Source: Symbiodinium microadriaticum (taxonomy: Eukaryota > Sar > Dinophyceae > Suessiales > Symbiodiniaceae). From it: a DNA stretch of 64,000 bases. Shown here piece after piece: positions 40,384 through 50,829 of the stretch (position 1 is its first letter; each line of letters starts with the position of its first letter). The notes under the pieces are model-generated. The model did not search any database. It had not been told where the DNA came from and saw only the letters and a program-made list of their open reading frames with translations. The stretch is from positions 502,623 to 566,622 of the forward strand of contig LSRX01000052.1 of NCBI GenBank assembly GCA_001939145.1, in the 5' to 3' direction. The position numbers were made by a program, and so were the translations under genes.

Positions 40384-42728
40384 TTATTTTCGGGTTTAGA
40401 GTCTGAGGTTTCAAGTTTGGAGAACGGCTCTCTTTCCCTTACCCTCGAAGGAGTCATATTTTGAATTATATAAGGCTTTTGGGCTATGTTGAAGTAAGGG
40501 TTTGCTTTTTTTCTTAGAGACTTGGATGTTAAGGGTTGTAGCGAAGGACTTCCTCTGGTTGTTTAAGATTCGGAGGTAACGGCTCCGGGCTTTTGGGCCT
40601 TGCGGCGGTTTAGGGATTCAGAATTTCAGGCTTAAGATTGCTAGGGATTCAGGGGGTGAGGTCAGGTTGTTGGGTTTTTAGAGGTATAGGGGAGGTTTGG
40701 TTGGGACTTTGTGCTTTAAGTTTCAAGTTGCTGGGGCGGGGCTGGGGCTGGGCGACTTGTGCTGGCTATCGCGGGTGGGCTGACTTGGCTTAACCCTGAA
40801 GTGGAAATTGGTGTATAGAGATCGGAGAGGTTGTGTCTCGACCGGAAATAAATTATGTTTTCGGATGGCCAACAGCAACAAGCAATTTCTATGCATTTCT
40901 TTCTTGGTTCAGGGTTTAGGGCTCAGGGCTGTGAATGAAATATGCTATCTCGTAGCTTGACTCATGGGGCTTCGTCGCTTTAGGGTTGCGGGGTGTATAC
41001 AATTCTACATTCCTTGTTATAGGAAAGCCCAATAAGGATTGAACATGATCATTTTCAATATAGCCCCAACAGGAACCAGTTTTAGGGGGAGCCCTTTAAG
41101 GGCATGAATGCAAGACCTGGAGGTGAAGACCGAACGCAACTACTGAGTTTATTTTGGTCCCTGGGATAGCAGCATGGATTTTTTGTCGCCTCCTCACCGA
41201 AAAATTGACATGTTCCGAATTACCAAAAACCCAAAGCCCCAGAACCCGAATTGTTTGGGGCTTTTTCGAGGCGATTTAGTATTCTTGTGCGCAACAGTCT
41301 TCATTCCTCGGTCGTGTTGAGCCCTAGCAAATCCTGGGACCCGGGTCTCACTTCATGTGTGCTTCCGATGTTTCGGGGGGTTGAAGAAGATCCCTAAATC
41401 CTAAATCCTAAAACGTACCCTGAACCCTAAACCCAATCCGAACTACACCCTTGGGTCTCACTTCACTTGGGGCTCTGTTGTTTTAGGCGCGGTCTCCCAG
41501 GTTCTTTATAAGACTATCCTACACCAAACAGGGAACCCTTTCTGTTCCTACAAGTTTACTGGGGGTTTTTCATAGGGGTTGTGGAAGCTGCCTAACTCCC
41601 AGCTTTGAGAGGCGCTGAACTTCCATGCTGCCGGTATCGCGTGCTCCCATGCGACGTTTTTGCTTGAGAGGGGGCGGGCTCCACCGGGAGGATCTAGAAA
41701 GTCGAATCCCTAGTTTGGGAACCGTTACTAGTACAGCTACTACAGTTACTAAAGGTACTGTATCAGAACTTTAGGGTTAATCTTCAGTGCTTCTGGAACT
41801 CCCCCCCTTCCCCCCCGACGGCTCAATTTGCAGCTTTTGACAAGTCGAAGGCCAAGCTTTGAGTGTTGATCGTCTCTATTGTTGACTCTGAACCGAGACA
41901 CACATGTTATGGCCGTTTAGTTCAATTGCCTTGCACAAAGGGTGCAAGGTGCCATTCTTGGGGGGGGTTATACTTTCCCAAACCATACACTGGTCCTTCA
42001 ACCCTAAACCCTAAACCTTAAACCCTAAACCCAATACAGAACGCCTACATTCAAGTTTCTAGGTACTTAGTACCCACTGGGTATTGGGAGGTCGGGGAAA
42101 CTCTTTCCCCGAAGTAGAGGCCCTTTATTCACTCAGCTACACTCCCTAAACCCTAATCCCTAAGCCCTAAACCCCAAAAAACCTAAACCCTAAAAACCCT
42201 GAACCCCAAGAGCCCTAAACCCTGAACCCTAAAAACCCTAAACTCTAAACCCTAAACCCTGAAGAACCCAAACCCTAAACCTCAACTCCAATCAACTTTG
42301 GGTAAACCACACGGCTTCAGATAGGTTCAGAAGCCTACGGCGATGATAGTAGGGCATGGTGTTTATGGTTTATAGGGTTTAGGGTTTATTCTACTCTAAC
42401 ACATTACAAAGGAAGCCTAAGGATTGGTACTCGAAAGATGCAGGCCCTTGATGTTTCAGTCAAAGGTAACTAGGAGCCTTAAAGGCAGGCTTTTAAAGTT
42501 AGGGTTAAATCCGAAACCCTTACAAATGAATAGGAAATCTCAAAGAAACACGTATATGCAGCCTTGCTTAGGGCTTGGTTACAACCAAACAACAAACCTT
42601 GCAGCTTCTGAGGTTGCCAAACGTCCCATCAAGGTGAATATACAGTTATCTTTAATACCGTATAATGCGGACCATACGGACACCTTTCACCGTATTTAGC
42701 CCTGAACGCACGACAGAGCCAGGCACTA
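40384..42728. other. long intergenic stretch
   Basis: 40500-41350 and 41460-41990 are mostly unique with few telomere-like words. CCCTAAA arrays lie at 41390-41440, 42000-42035 and 42140-42290. A deletion derivative of the I family is at 40435-40498. An inverted-repeat-like sequence around CCTTGTTATAGGAAAGCCCA is at 41005-41110. A poly-C run is at 41802-41816. No supported gene. Confidence 0.4.
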
Positions 42729-42956
42729 TTGGCTTGCCTTTGTCGGCTCCTTGATGTGTCCTTGCTGCCTGACTTGGCCGCGTCGTTGGCATTGGGGAAG
42801 CGTTTCCAGCGGAAATGTGACAGGCATCTTTATGGCGAGGTAGAGGGTTCGTACGGGAGTAAAGAAAAGGACGAAGGGTCCAAGAACAGGGCTTGGGGGA
42901 AGGGGTTGTGCATTTCGCAAGGGTTGCACGGTTGCACGGAAAAGACAATATTATGA
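42729..42956 (+). CDS. possible coding exon, unrecognised
   Basis: The open frame reads LCRLLDVSLLPDLAASLALG then KRFQRKCDRHLYGEVEGSYG and a Lys/Gly-rich end before a stop. It lies in a repeat-free island (42600-42960). The minus strand is also open but gives a less protein-like, Pro/Arg-rich product. No family. Confidence 0.3.
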   Translation: MACLCRLLDVSLLPDLAASLALGKRFQRKCDRHLYGEVEGSYGSKEKDEGSKNRAWGKGLCISQGLHGCTEKTIL

Positions 42957-43068
42957 TGATCCTAAGCCGCACGTAAACCCTAAACCCGAAACTGTGGCCC
43001 TAAACCCTAAACCCATGTTCACAGGACCTCCAAGTCAGGGTTAGCTTTACCAAGGGCTTGCACACCTC

Positions 43069-43233
43069 CCCTCAGGGTCCACGTGCCAAAAAAATTGTAT
43101 ATACTTTGGCCTTAATGTCGAACCTAAACCCTAAACCCTAAAACCCCTAAACCCCTAAAGCCCCTAAAACTATATAGGCTATATAGGGACTTTGGTGTCA
43201 AAGTATCTACTCTTTGGGCACCGGGACCCTTAA
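43069..43233. mobile_element. A-family element, copy 9, with telomere-like insert
   Basis: Ends CCCTCAGGGTCCACGTGCC and GGGCACCGGGACCCTTAA. About 50 bases of CCCTAAA/CCCCTAAA sequence lie in the loop between TTTGGCCTTAATGTCG and CTATATAGGGACTTTGG. Confidence 0.75.
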
Positions 43234-43468
43234 ACCCTAAATCCTTATTGTACCCTTAAAGGAACACCTCTAAGGGAATGGCAGGAACCCTAGTCACTCA
43301 GAAGTTGCACTCCTTCCAGTTGCCTGAGTTCTCGTTAAGGGTTTTTTTCATTCAAGTCACCATAATAGGGATCTATAGTAAATGATATGGTTTCTTTCAA
43401 AAGGAAACTCAAATTAAATCCCTTTGCAAGAACCCAGTTGTTTCCCCGATTGCTCTTGCGACGAGGAG

Positions 43469-43575
43469 GATCATGGGACCTAAGCAAGTAAGGTTAGAGG
43501 AACCTTAATTGGGGTGATAAGAAATTATAAGTATACTTACCTGCTTTATAGCCTTACTTACCAAGTCCCATGGGG
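43469..43575. mobile_element. J-family element, copy 1
   Basis: Ends GATCATGGGACCTAAGCAAG and CTTACTTACCAAGTCCCATG; inner TAAGTATACTTACC palindrome. Relatives at 45037 and 57173 are more decayed. Confidence 0.6.
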
Positions 43576-43744
43576 GCTGACAGAGGTATAGCCTCACCCA
43601 GCGTTCGTCGTCGCCATCACTGCAGCGCTGCTGGGCGGCGCTTGCGCTATTTTTTAAAGCGCCAAGGGGTTTTAGCGTTCAGGGTTCTAGCAATAATATT
43701 CCTGAGGCCTCCTTTTATAAGTGTAGTAAGATGTGCACATATGT

Positions 43745-43826
43745 GCGGATATATATATATATATATGTATATGTATGTACAAAAGATGTGTGTGTATGTA
43801 TATATGTATATATATATATATATAAG
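43745..43826. repeat. TA/TATG microsatellite
   Basis: TATATA and TATG runs interrupted by AAAAGATGTGTGTG. Open frames here are repeat-derived. Confidence 0.85.
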
Positions 43827-43859
43827 CACCAAGACCTTGTTCCAATTATAGAGGTGTTC

Positions 43860-44493
43860 ATATGAGTTCCAGAAGCACGCGTCGTGACGTGTTGTTCAAG
43901 TGGGCTTAGTGGTAGGGTATCTTTTGTACAGCTGAGGTTCTTGTGGGCAAAATTCCGAGTATGGCAATTGTGACTAGTGTCGAGGTAGTTGCTTTGGATG
44001 TTTGGACGCTTGCTACCAGAACCAGGGTATCTGCAGCTGCGACCCTAAACCCTAAACGCTAAACCGATTTGGGCCAGGATATTCACGGGTTCCGACTTGT
44101 GCTTCTAGCGGATGGTTGCAACTCTGTCCATGTCCATGAGCACCAAGCAGACTCAGCAGTAGCACTACCACCGGCGTCATCGGCATCAATCCTAATCACT
44201 GCCACACTCAATTTATCCGATCAGCATCATCACAAGCCCGCATCGTCAATACCAACATTCTATTCATATCGCCGCTCTCGTATTATAAAATAAGTAGCAG
44301 TGTCATGTTTCATGACCATACCCAAACCGTGGTAATTGCATTCCCAAGCTGCTTGGACTGTAGGGTTTCATTCAGTTTAGGGTTTTAGGCTTTATAAACC
44401 CTAAACCCCAAACCCCTAAACCCTAAACAGGGTTTCTGGTTTCAGGGTTCAGGGACGTAGGGCGTTGAGGATTGAGATCTGCTCTCCTCGAAG
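43860..44493. other. intergenic
   Basis: Unique, with CCCTAAA patches at 44042-44065 and 44395-44430. A frame at 44069-44293 is not convincing. Confidence 0.4.
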
Positions 44494-44686
44494 AACCCCG
44501 AAGTACCCAAATAGTATATACTTAGGCCTTACCCATAGGCCCCTAAGTAGTTCCTTTTGGGGATCACCTTATAGGATGCTAAATATGAACCACAAAAGGA
44601 ACTACTCAGGGGCGTATGGGTAATGTAGTCCCTATATGGGTACTTTAGGGCCAAAGTATACTCATATGGATACATGGACCCTTAGG
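44494..44686. mobile_element. A-family element, copy 10, split by a B element
   Basis: Left arm GAAGTACCCAAATAGTATAT and right arm GGATACATGGACCCTTAGG belong to A; a complete B element sits between. The sequence right after it (QLFKPLRKAG and LRLLDAGFVQ in frame, 44687-44757) is a weak exon candidate beginning at the A acceptor. Confidence 0.75.
44531..44621. mobile_element. B-family element, copy 2, nested in an A element
   Basis: ACCCATAGGCCCCTAAGTAG at the left and ACTACTCAGGGGCGTATGGG at the right; full-length interior with AACCACAAAAGG. Confidence 0.8.
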
Positions 44687-45036
44687 CAACTGTTCAAACC
44701 TCTCAGGAAAGCTGGGCGGGCGGGACTACGACTGCTGGACGCTGGCTTTGTGCAGGGTTCGGATTTTTTTTGTGGTTTTGACAGGGTCCGGAGTTGGAGG
44801 AATAAGACTTTCAATTGGGGGGTACGAAGGTTTCATGGGCCATTACAAAGGAGGGAAACCCTCAACCCCAAACCAAGGTCGTGTCAACACACGATAAAAA
44901 CAAAAAAACACTATAAACACCCTATAAACCCCTAAACCTCGAAACTCCAAACCCCAATCAGTCCGGCTTCCGCTACTTTTTGGCTCAGGTGCTCTGCGCC
45001 TGTAAGGCTGAAGGCTGCGACCCCCCTAAGTCTCTG

Positions 45037-45121
45037 GAGGATCATGGGACTTCCTTAAAGGGATCCGTAAAAGGTTCTATGAAGAGGGCGTAATGGGACT
45101 TAGTAAGTAAGATTATCAGTA
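45037..45121. mobile_element. J-family element, copy 2, decayed
   Basis: GGATCATGGGACTTCCTTAA at the left and TAATGGGACTTAGTAAGTAA at the right. Confidence 0.45.
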
Positions 45122-45149
45122 CCTGAATTCGGGTTGTAACTAAACATGA

Positions 45150-45380
45150 TTGCTAACTTTCTTGTCCGGGCCTGGGGCACATGTTCCCCGCAATAGCAAA
45201 ACATTAGTGTTTCTGTTGGTTGCGTTTTCGATATGTGGTTGCAATGCAGCTGCCCGCAAAACGGCAGTGACAAAAGACTTCATCCCAAAAAAGGCGAGAA
45301 ACACATGCACAGGTTGCAGGAGATATTCATCTCCTCAAGAACCCGAAGCAGTTTGGGAAGTTCGGGGCTGTGTTTGCTAG
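45150..45380 (+). CDS. possible exon with a signal-like segment
   Basis: A 76-codon frame includes a hydrophobic run (KTLVFLLVAFSICGCNAAA) followed by a basic, Cys-containing stretch (DFIPKKARNTCTGCRRYSS). No ATG fits the frame start (it opens with TTG), and a second frame overlaps it. If real, it could be a secreted or membrane protein exon. Confidence 0.22.
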   Translation: MLTFLSGPGAHVPRNSKTLVFLLVAFSICGCNAAARKTAVTKDFIPKKARNTCTGCRRYSSPQEPEAVWEVRGCVC

Positions 45381-45654
45381 GCCTTGCTCGGTGTGTTGTC
45401 AAATTTTCGGATGAACGAAAGTATACAGCAAGAGAGACAAAGAAAGAGTGATAACGTTTTTGCCAACTATCATCCTAGGCCCGGCCAGAGGCCCGAACCA
45501 AGGTCCCAAATTCCAAATGGCTTGTGTCTTTGTGCACCCTGCCTGCAGCGCGGCCATCAGGAATCAGTGTCGTGAATATACCGTATGCTTGCCACTCGCC
45601 ACCCGCTTTTGGCTTCAACTTGCTGAGCGGGGCTTGCTTTGGCCTTGACCAGTC

Positions 45655-45860
45655 AAGCAGCCTTTTCTGAACAAATTCAACCAAGTTTACCGAAATCCAA
45701 CCAGGTTTCCCCAAAATCAACCAGGTTTCACCAAAGTCAATCGGGTTTACCGACAATCAACCAGGTTTCACCAAAATCAACAAGGTTCACCGAACATCAA
45801 CCAGGTTTCACCAGGTTTACCGAAAATCATCCAGGTTTCACCAAAATCAATCAAGTATCT
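45655..45860. repeat. about 19-21-bp minisatellite
   Basis: Roughly nine imperfect units of CCAAAATCAACCAGGTTTCA alternating with CCGAAAATCAACCAGGTTTA. The encoded + frame is a repeating TRFTKINQVS-like peptide; coding is possible but the nucleotide periodicity is the safer description. Confidence 0.85.
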
Positions 45861-46624
45861 CGACAAAAAATCAAAAAAAGTCGGAAAACACTGCGAACAA
45901 ACTTTATGTGGGCCAAGGGGGAAAAACAAAACTGCACAATAAAAAAGGAGAGGTTGTAAGCAACACTTAAAAAAATGGATCAAAGCACTTCTTTCGGAGG
46001 AAGCACCGGCGAGCCAACCAGGTTTTGGAAAAGGTCGCCGGTCTCCCGACACAACAAAAAGCAACAACACACTTCTGCGAATTTTGTTGTGTCACGCCGC
46101 CAAAACAAACCGCTCGCCTCCAATAAAAAGGCACACATGTCCGGAAAAAAAAGGTGCATTTGTAAACATTTGAACCCCCCCTCAGCCTAATAAAAGAAAG
46201 CCGTACGACAGACTACACACTCCACAGACTCAGACTTTCGAGACTCAAGATTCAGGAGCATCTATAAGCCCAAAAATCAAAAAAGTTTCGCGCCAAACAA
46301 GCAGAGAGAGTGTGAGAGAACGAAAGAAGTATTCTCTGATTGCTGATTCATGTGTTCCTCGATTGTTTCGGTCTCGTGAAATAATCTCCGAGTCAATCCC
46401 GAAGGGGATTTGCGCTTGAATTCGGTTTCCCACTGTCTTGTGAGTGGAGAGAGCTGAGAGAACGTCAGAGACGGTCATAAATACTGCCTGACAGCCTTCA
46501 AGAGATTCTTTTGAAGCGCAAGCCCGGGGCTTGGGAAGCTTGCGAGACAGACCCGGGCACGTGGCACAGGGTAGCTTACCTCTGTTGTGTCAAAAGTGTT
46601 CTGACTCTTGCCTTATTTTGGGGC
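45861..46624. other. A-rich, telomere-free island
   Basis: Rich in AAAA runs and ACAACAAAAAG-type words, with no telomere-like repeat for over 700 bases, unlike its surroundings. No open frame is convincing. It might be the non-coding end of a retroelement or transcribed flank. Confidence 0.35.
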
Positions 46625-46727
46625 GGTAGTTCTTAATTTTAGGGCCCCTTTTACGGTCCATGTTATATGGGTGCCGTACTATTCAGGGGACCTACAAACG
46701 GACTCTAATTTAGAGAACTACCCATAT
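46625..46727. mobile_element. C-family element, copy 5
   Basis: Left end worn (GGTAGTTCTTAATTTTAGGG), right end TAATTTAGAGAACTACCCAT intact; core GTGCCGTACTATTCAGGGGA. Confidence 0.75.
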
Positions 46728-47065
46728 ACAGAATCCATATTGAGGAACCCTAGACAGTTAGGCTTGTTGGGCCTATCTCGTTGCAGGAAAGGGGCCATTT
46801 GCGCCTGCTTTTGCAGCTGCTGCCAAGCCCTCGGCGCAGGTATGTTTCAGGTTTAGGGTTTGGGGCGTTGTTTTGTTTGCTGTTCAGGGCTTGGGGCTTT
46901 TGAGCTTAGCGTGGTACACTTTTCGATTTCTCGTGGCTTCGTTCGTGCATTGTAGGATTCAAGACTTTTTCTTTGGGGTTTGGGGTCTTTCTGGTCCAGA
47001 GTTTCCTTTAATTAGGACTTTAGGGCTTCAGAGTAAGCCATCGCTTTATTCAGAGGGCTGATGGA
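46728..47065. other. intergenic, no clear signal
   Basis: G/T-rich sequence with few telomere-like words; nothing recognised. Confidence 0.35.
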
Positions 47066-47176
47066 GGGGACCCCTGTGGGTTGCACTTTGCCGAACGGGC
47101 GTGTTGCGCCCCAATGGGCCCCATTGAGCCGCCACACGGCCATTCGGCAAAAGTGCAGCCCACTCCACGCGGTCCC
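47066..47176. mobile_element. G+C-rich palindromic element
   Basis: Arms GGGGACCCCTGTGGGTTGCA, CTTTGCCGAA and TTCGGCAAAAGTGCAGCCCA, CGGTCCCC surround a G+C-rich loop. It differs in composition from all the other families here and only this copy was noticed. Confidence 0.6.
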
Positions 47177-47340
47177 CTTCTCAACCCTGTGATTTATGAC
47201 ATTCGTGTTGAAGGCTTGCTGCCGGCTGCACCTATGGGCATACCCCCCAAAACTAGAATGCTAAAGCCCGAACCCCAAACCGCGAACCTCAAACAGTCAA
47301 CCCTTACCCCTAAACCATCGACCCTGAAGCCGAAGCTCTT

Positions 47341-47445
47341 CTTGGTAGCTGAATATCTACACTTTTCAAAACTTTTTGGGATGAGATGATCCCTTCTAGA
47401 ACGGAAAGTGTACATTTTTTTGGGCTTATGATCTCAGCAACTAAG
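47341..47445. mobile_element. O-family element, copy 5, with 4-bp target duplication
   Basis: Starts CTTGGTAGCTGAATATCTAC and ends ATCTCAGCAACTAAG; flanked by TCTT at 47337-47340 and 47446-47449. The internal GGGATGAGATGATCCC palindrome is retained. Confidence 0.8.
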
Positions 47446-48286
47446 TCTTCGACCTCGACCCCAGAACATGCTGCCCTAGAGGGCCCCGTAATCCCAGAAT
47501 TTCAATCACCCTGAAAGTGTAAACCCGAGAACCCAAACCCCAAAAAGCCGAAAGCCACAAGAACCCGAAACGCTGGGCCATGCTGGGCTTGAACATCGCA
47601 GATTGAATCTTACTCATCGCTCAGAAAGTCCTTCAACGCGCATTCTTACACGCAGTGACAGATGCAGTTAATTCCCCGGCCCTAAAAGGCTGTAAACCAA
47701 AACAACAGAATACTACTACACACGGAAAGTAAAGCCAAAACCCCAAACTTGCAAATGCTAAGTTATCATTTTGCAAGTTTAGGGTTAAGCCCCAAACCGA
47801 AAGCCCGAGAGTAAGATGCCCTAGCCCCCAAACCCTAGACCGACAAAACTAAACCCTAAAACCCCAACTAGAGTTGGTAGCCCAGGCATCGTGACCTGGC
47901 ACGCGGAAGCTCTCGATGCTGCAACAGGTGACGTCGTTTTTTTTTAAAGGGTTTGTTGTTTGTTTCGAGGGTTTTGGGTTGCGGGTTGTGGGTTGCAGGG
48001 CTTTGGGTGAGCTTTGTTTATACGAGCTTGGGGTTGACGCTAAAAGATTTCGTCACGTGTTATAGTGGTACCAACTGCTGTACTGTTTATGGGGCTCTAT
48101 ACAGTCAGTAAGGGTTTTGGGTTCAGGATTTTTGGCTTTGACTAGGGTTTGGGTTTGGACTTTAGGGCTTTGCTTCAGGATTTTGGTTGTAGGATGTTGT
48201 CTGTTTCAGGGCTCCTGGTTTGGGATTCAGGTAGTTTTAACGTCAAGGAAACGGTTGCCTTGTTTGCGCCACGTCAGCGCAGGTCC
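47446..48286. other. intergenic
   Basis: Scattered CCCAAACC/CCCTAAA-like words at 47520-47870 and G/T-rich sequence at 47950-48240. An inverted pair TTTGCAAGTTTAGGG / CCCAAACTTGCAAA surrounds 47735-47785. No supported gene. Confidence 0.35.
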
Positions 48287-48377
48287 TCATAGGCTCCTAA
48301 GTAGTTCCTTTTTGGGATTACCTTATAGGATTCTGAATACATAAACCACAAAAAGGAACTACTTAGGAGCCTATGGG
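48287..48377. mobile_element. B-family element, copy 3 (best preserved)
   Basis: TCATAGGCTCCTAAGTAGTT at the left and AACTACTTAGGAGCCTATGG at the right, with inner arms CCTTTTTGGG and CCACAAAAAGG. Confidence 0.85.
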
Positions 48378-48437
48378 ATCTGGGTCGCCATGCCCCCGCC
48401 CCCACTGGGGGAAGTGACCTTCCCTCCTTTGACCTTT

Positions 48438-48547
48438 CCTTAAGGACGAAATGAACCCTAAAAGGTTTTAGGGTTCATATACCATATAGAGATTCATAGT
48501 TTAAGGGTATAGGGCCCCTACTTTAAAGGGTCATGTCGTCCTGAAGG
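48438..48547. mobile_element. E-family element, copy 2
   Basis: Starts CCTTAAGGACGAAATGAACC and ends GTCATGTCGTCCTGAAGG. The flanks TTTC and GTTC differ at one of four bases. It lies just upstream of a coding candidate, so it may mark another intron. Confidence 0.8.
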
Positions 48548-48573
48548 TTCAATCGCCCAGCGACCATCCTACC

Positions 48574-48972
48574 TTGGATTGCTCAGCACAGTTCCAGCTG
48601 CCGCCAGGCAACAGTTTCTGGGAAGCATTCGACTGGGACCATGTTCCGCATGCTCTTGAGTTCTTCAGTCGCCTTGCCGCCGTTCACTGCAAGTGGTCAC
48701 AAGGCCGAGTTGTGGTGTGCACCCAAGTTGCTTCGTTCGGACCTTGGCCAATCTTGCTTTGCAGAATAAGGCAACAGTGGCATGTCATGAGTCTGTCTGC
48801 CTCCACAGAATGTGGTGTTGGCTGTGTGCTCTGTGCTCAGAGCAGTGGAGATCGTCATTTCTGCAGCCGCTTAAGAGGAACATTTGAAGAGTCCTGCTGT
48901 TCCAGCTGCAGGGCACAGTTGTATTTTTGCGAGGTTCCGCGTGCACCGGACGGAATGAAGGCTCCCTGGTGA
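48574..48972 (+). CDS. likely coding exon, unrecognised
   Basis: A 132-codon frame in a telomere-free island. The first two thirds are strongly protein-like: FQLPPGNSFWEAFDWDHVPH, ALEFFSRLAAVHCKWSQGRV and VCTQVASFGPWPILLCRIRQ. The C-terminal third is Cys-rich (CGVGCVLCAQ; CCSSCRAQLYFC) and could be real or read-through. It opens with TTG rather than ATG and is likely an internal exon. The TGA at 48970 is followed by unique sequence, then CCCTAAA repeats at 49055. Confidence 0.4.
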   Translation: MDCSAQFQLPPGNSFWEAFDWDHVPHALEFFSRLAAVHCKWSQGRVVVCTQVASFGPWPILLCRIRQQWHVMSLSASTECGVGCVLCAQSSGDRHFCSRLRGTFEESCCSSCRAQLYFCEVPRAPDGMKAPW

Positions 48973-49176
48973 TCACTATTCCAACGATCTGGACTGGTCG
49001 ACTGTGCAAGATGCAGTGTTTTCGGTACCTGATGTCGCAGAGTCCCCTAAACTTCTCCTAAACCCTAAACCCTAAACTTCCCCTTTTAAGCCAAATGCAT
49101 CTCGAGTGGCTAGACCAGGTTGGGGGGTTCGTATAATCTCTACGTATACGGTCCCGATCAGCCGAAAAGTCGGGTG

Positions 49177-49284
49177 CCCAAGGGTCCATGTGCCCAAATA
49201 GCATATATTTTGGCTCCAAAGCACGTATATAAGGACTACTTTAAGGCCAAAGTATATACAATTTGGGTACATGGACCCTTGGGG
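49177..49284. mobile_element. A-family element, copy 11
   Basis: Ends CCCAAGGGTCCATGTGCCC and GGGTACATGGACCCTTGGG. A short protein-like + frame precedes it (GSYNLYVYGPDQPKSRVPKG, 49123-49182), another weak exon candidate ending at an A donor. Confidence 0.8.
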
Positions 49285-49533
49285 AAACCCAAACTCGAAA
49301 CCTGGGTTCAGGGTTTAGGTAAAGTTTAGGGTAGATCTTCCAGGAGGAAGGCATACCCTCGGGCCATGTTCGGAAGTTCGGACACCAGGTATACCTCAGT
49401 AGAGCTGACCTGAGTATCCAAACGCCCGGAACACCGCACCACTAGAGTTCCGGCCTTGAGCATGTGAGTACATCCTAAGCTTTTTCTGGCCGAGGGACGC
49501 CCCTGCATTGACCGCCCTTCACAAACCTATGAA

Positions 49534-49642
49534 CTTTAAGGACGACATGAGCGCTGAAATGTTCTAAGGTTCAACACCATATAGGGATTCACAGTATAAG
49601 GGTATAGGGCCCCTACTTTTAAGGGTCATTCCGTCTTTAAGG
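49534..49642. mobile_element. E-family element, copy 3
   Basis: Starts CTTTAAGGACGACATGAGCG and ends CATTCCGTCTTTAAGG; interior TATAAGGGTATAGGGCCCCT as in the RCC1 copy but without its tandem duplication. Confidence 0.8.
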
Positions 49643-49779
49643 AAGAGTGAAATAACTTGAGTTTGTTGGAGTTGGAGGTGTCAAGTAGGGCACTGAGATC
49701 CATGGCAGTCAGGGTTTCTGCTTTGCAGGCCTAGCTAAGCCCTTAAAGTTCGCAACCCCGAAACCTCAAACTCTGAAGT

Positions 49780-49872
49780 ACCCGTAGGCTCCTAAGTAGG
49801 TCCTTTTTGTGGTTTATATGGAGAATCCTGTAAGGTAATCCCAAAAAGGAACTACTATGGAGCCTATGGGTA
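49780..49872. mobile_element. B-family element, copy 4 (inverted interior)
   Basis: ACCCGTAGGCTCCTAAGTAG at the left; the interior reads GTGGTTTATATGGAGAATCC, the opposite orientation to copy 3. Confidence 0.8.
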
Positions 49873-50684
49873 AAGCCCAAGTCCAACAGACGGCAAGGTT
49901 TACGGAGGCCTGTGATAGTTAAAGCCTGACGGTTTCTCTTGGGCTTCGAAGACTTAGGCATCGAACACCCAAGGCCCAATAGAACTCAAAGACTTGAAGC
50001 GCGAAATCCCCGACAATATATCCTAGAACCCAAAACCAGGAGCCAACCCTAAACACTAGGCCCTAAAATCCTAAACCCTAAACCCTTAAACCCTAAACCC
50101 TTAAACCCTAAACCCTAATTCCGAAGTTTGATAAATCATAAGGCCTGGAAGGCCTTCGTTTGTTCGGTCTGGGCCATGTCTGGACGCAACCTTTGAGGGT
50201 TCAGGGTTTGGGGGTAGAGGCGGGGGCGTAGTCCCTAAATCCTTAATTTTCCCCAAATCCTAAGCCCCAAATCCCAAATTCTCCAGACTCCAAGCTCTGT
50301 AGTAGAAGTCCAAAAGTTGGAAACTCAATAGCCTCAAGCCTTAACAGTAATGTATAGGGAAGGCCGGCACTATTTGTCCTCACTCCGGTTTCCAACTTTT
50401 TGGGGGTTTACCGCCCTAAACTCCAAACCCTAAACTCCCCTAAACCCTAAACCCTAAACACTAAACCGTGCCTAAGTCTTTCTTACAAGTTCAGAGTCGT
50501 TAGAGAATCAGCACATCGTAGCACCAGGGTTTAGCGTAGAGGCGTGTAGGGTCCAGGAGTCTAGTGTTTAGGATTTACAGGTTTTAGGGTTTAGGGGGTT
50601 TAGAGTTTTAGGGGTTTAGGGTTTAGGTACGACAATACCACCCCGTATAAAGTTATACAGGACCCACCATACAGACAAGCCGAT
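49873..50684. repeat. telomere-like mosaic
   Basis: CCCTAAA tracts at 50045-50120 and 50410-50465; TTTAGGG tract at 50580-50630. The spacers show no gene. Confidence 0.7.
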
Positions 50685-50777
50685 ACCCACAGGCTCCTTA
50701 GTAGTTCATTTTTGTGGTTTATATTGATGATCCTATAAAGTATTCCCAAAAAGGAACTACTAATGAGCCTATGGGTA
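50685..50777. mobile_element. B-family element, copy 5 (inverted interior)
   Basis: ACCCACAGGCTCCTTAGTAG at the left and AACTACTAATGAGCCTATGG at the right; very close to copy 4, about 0.9 kb away. Confidence 0.8.
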
Positions 50778-50829
50778 AAGACTGTACACATATCTGTACA
50801 AGTACTTCAACCACTTCCCCCCTCGAACC

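Noticed and set aside
44970..44990. Dinoflagellate spliced-leader-like word TTTTTGGCTCAGG
   Set aside because: It matches only part of the leader core and lacks the upstream CCGTAGCC; no spliced-leader gene was seen anywhere.
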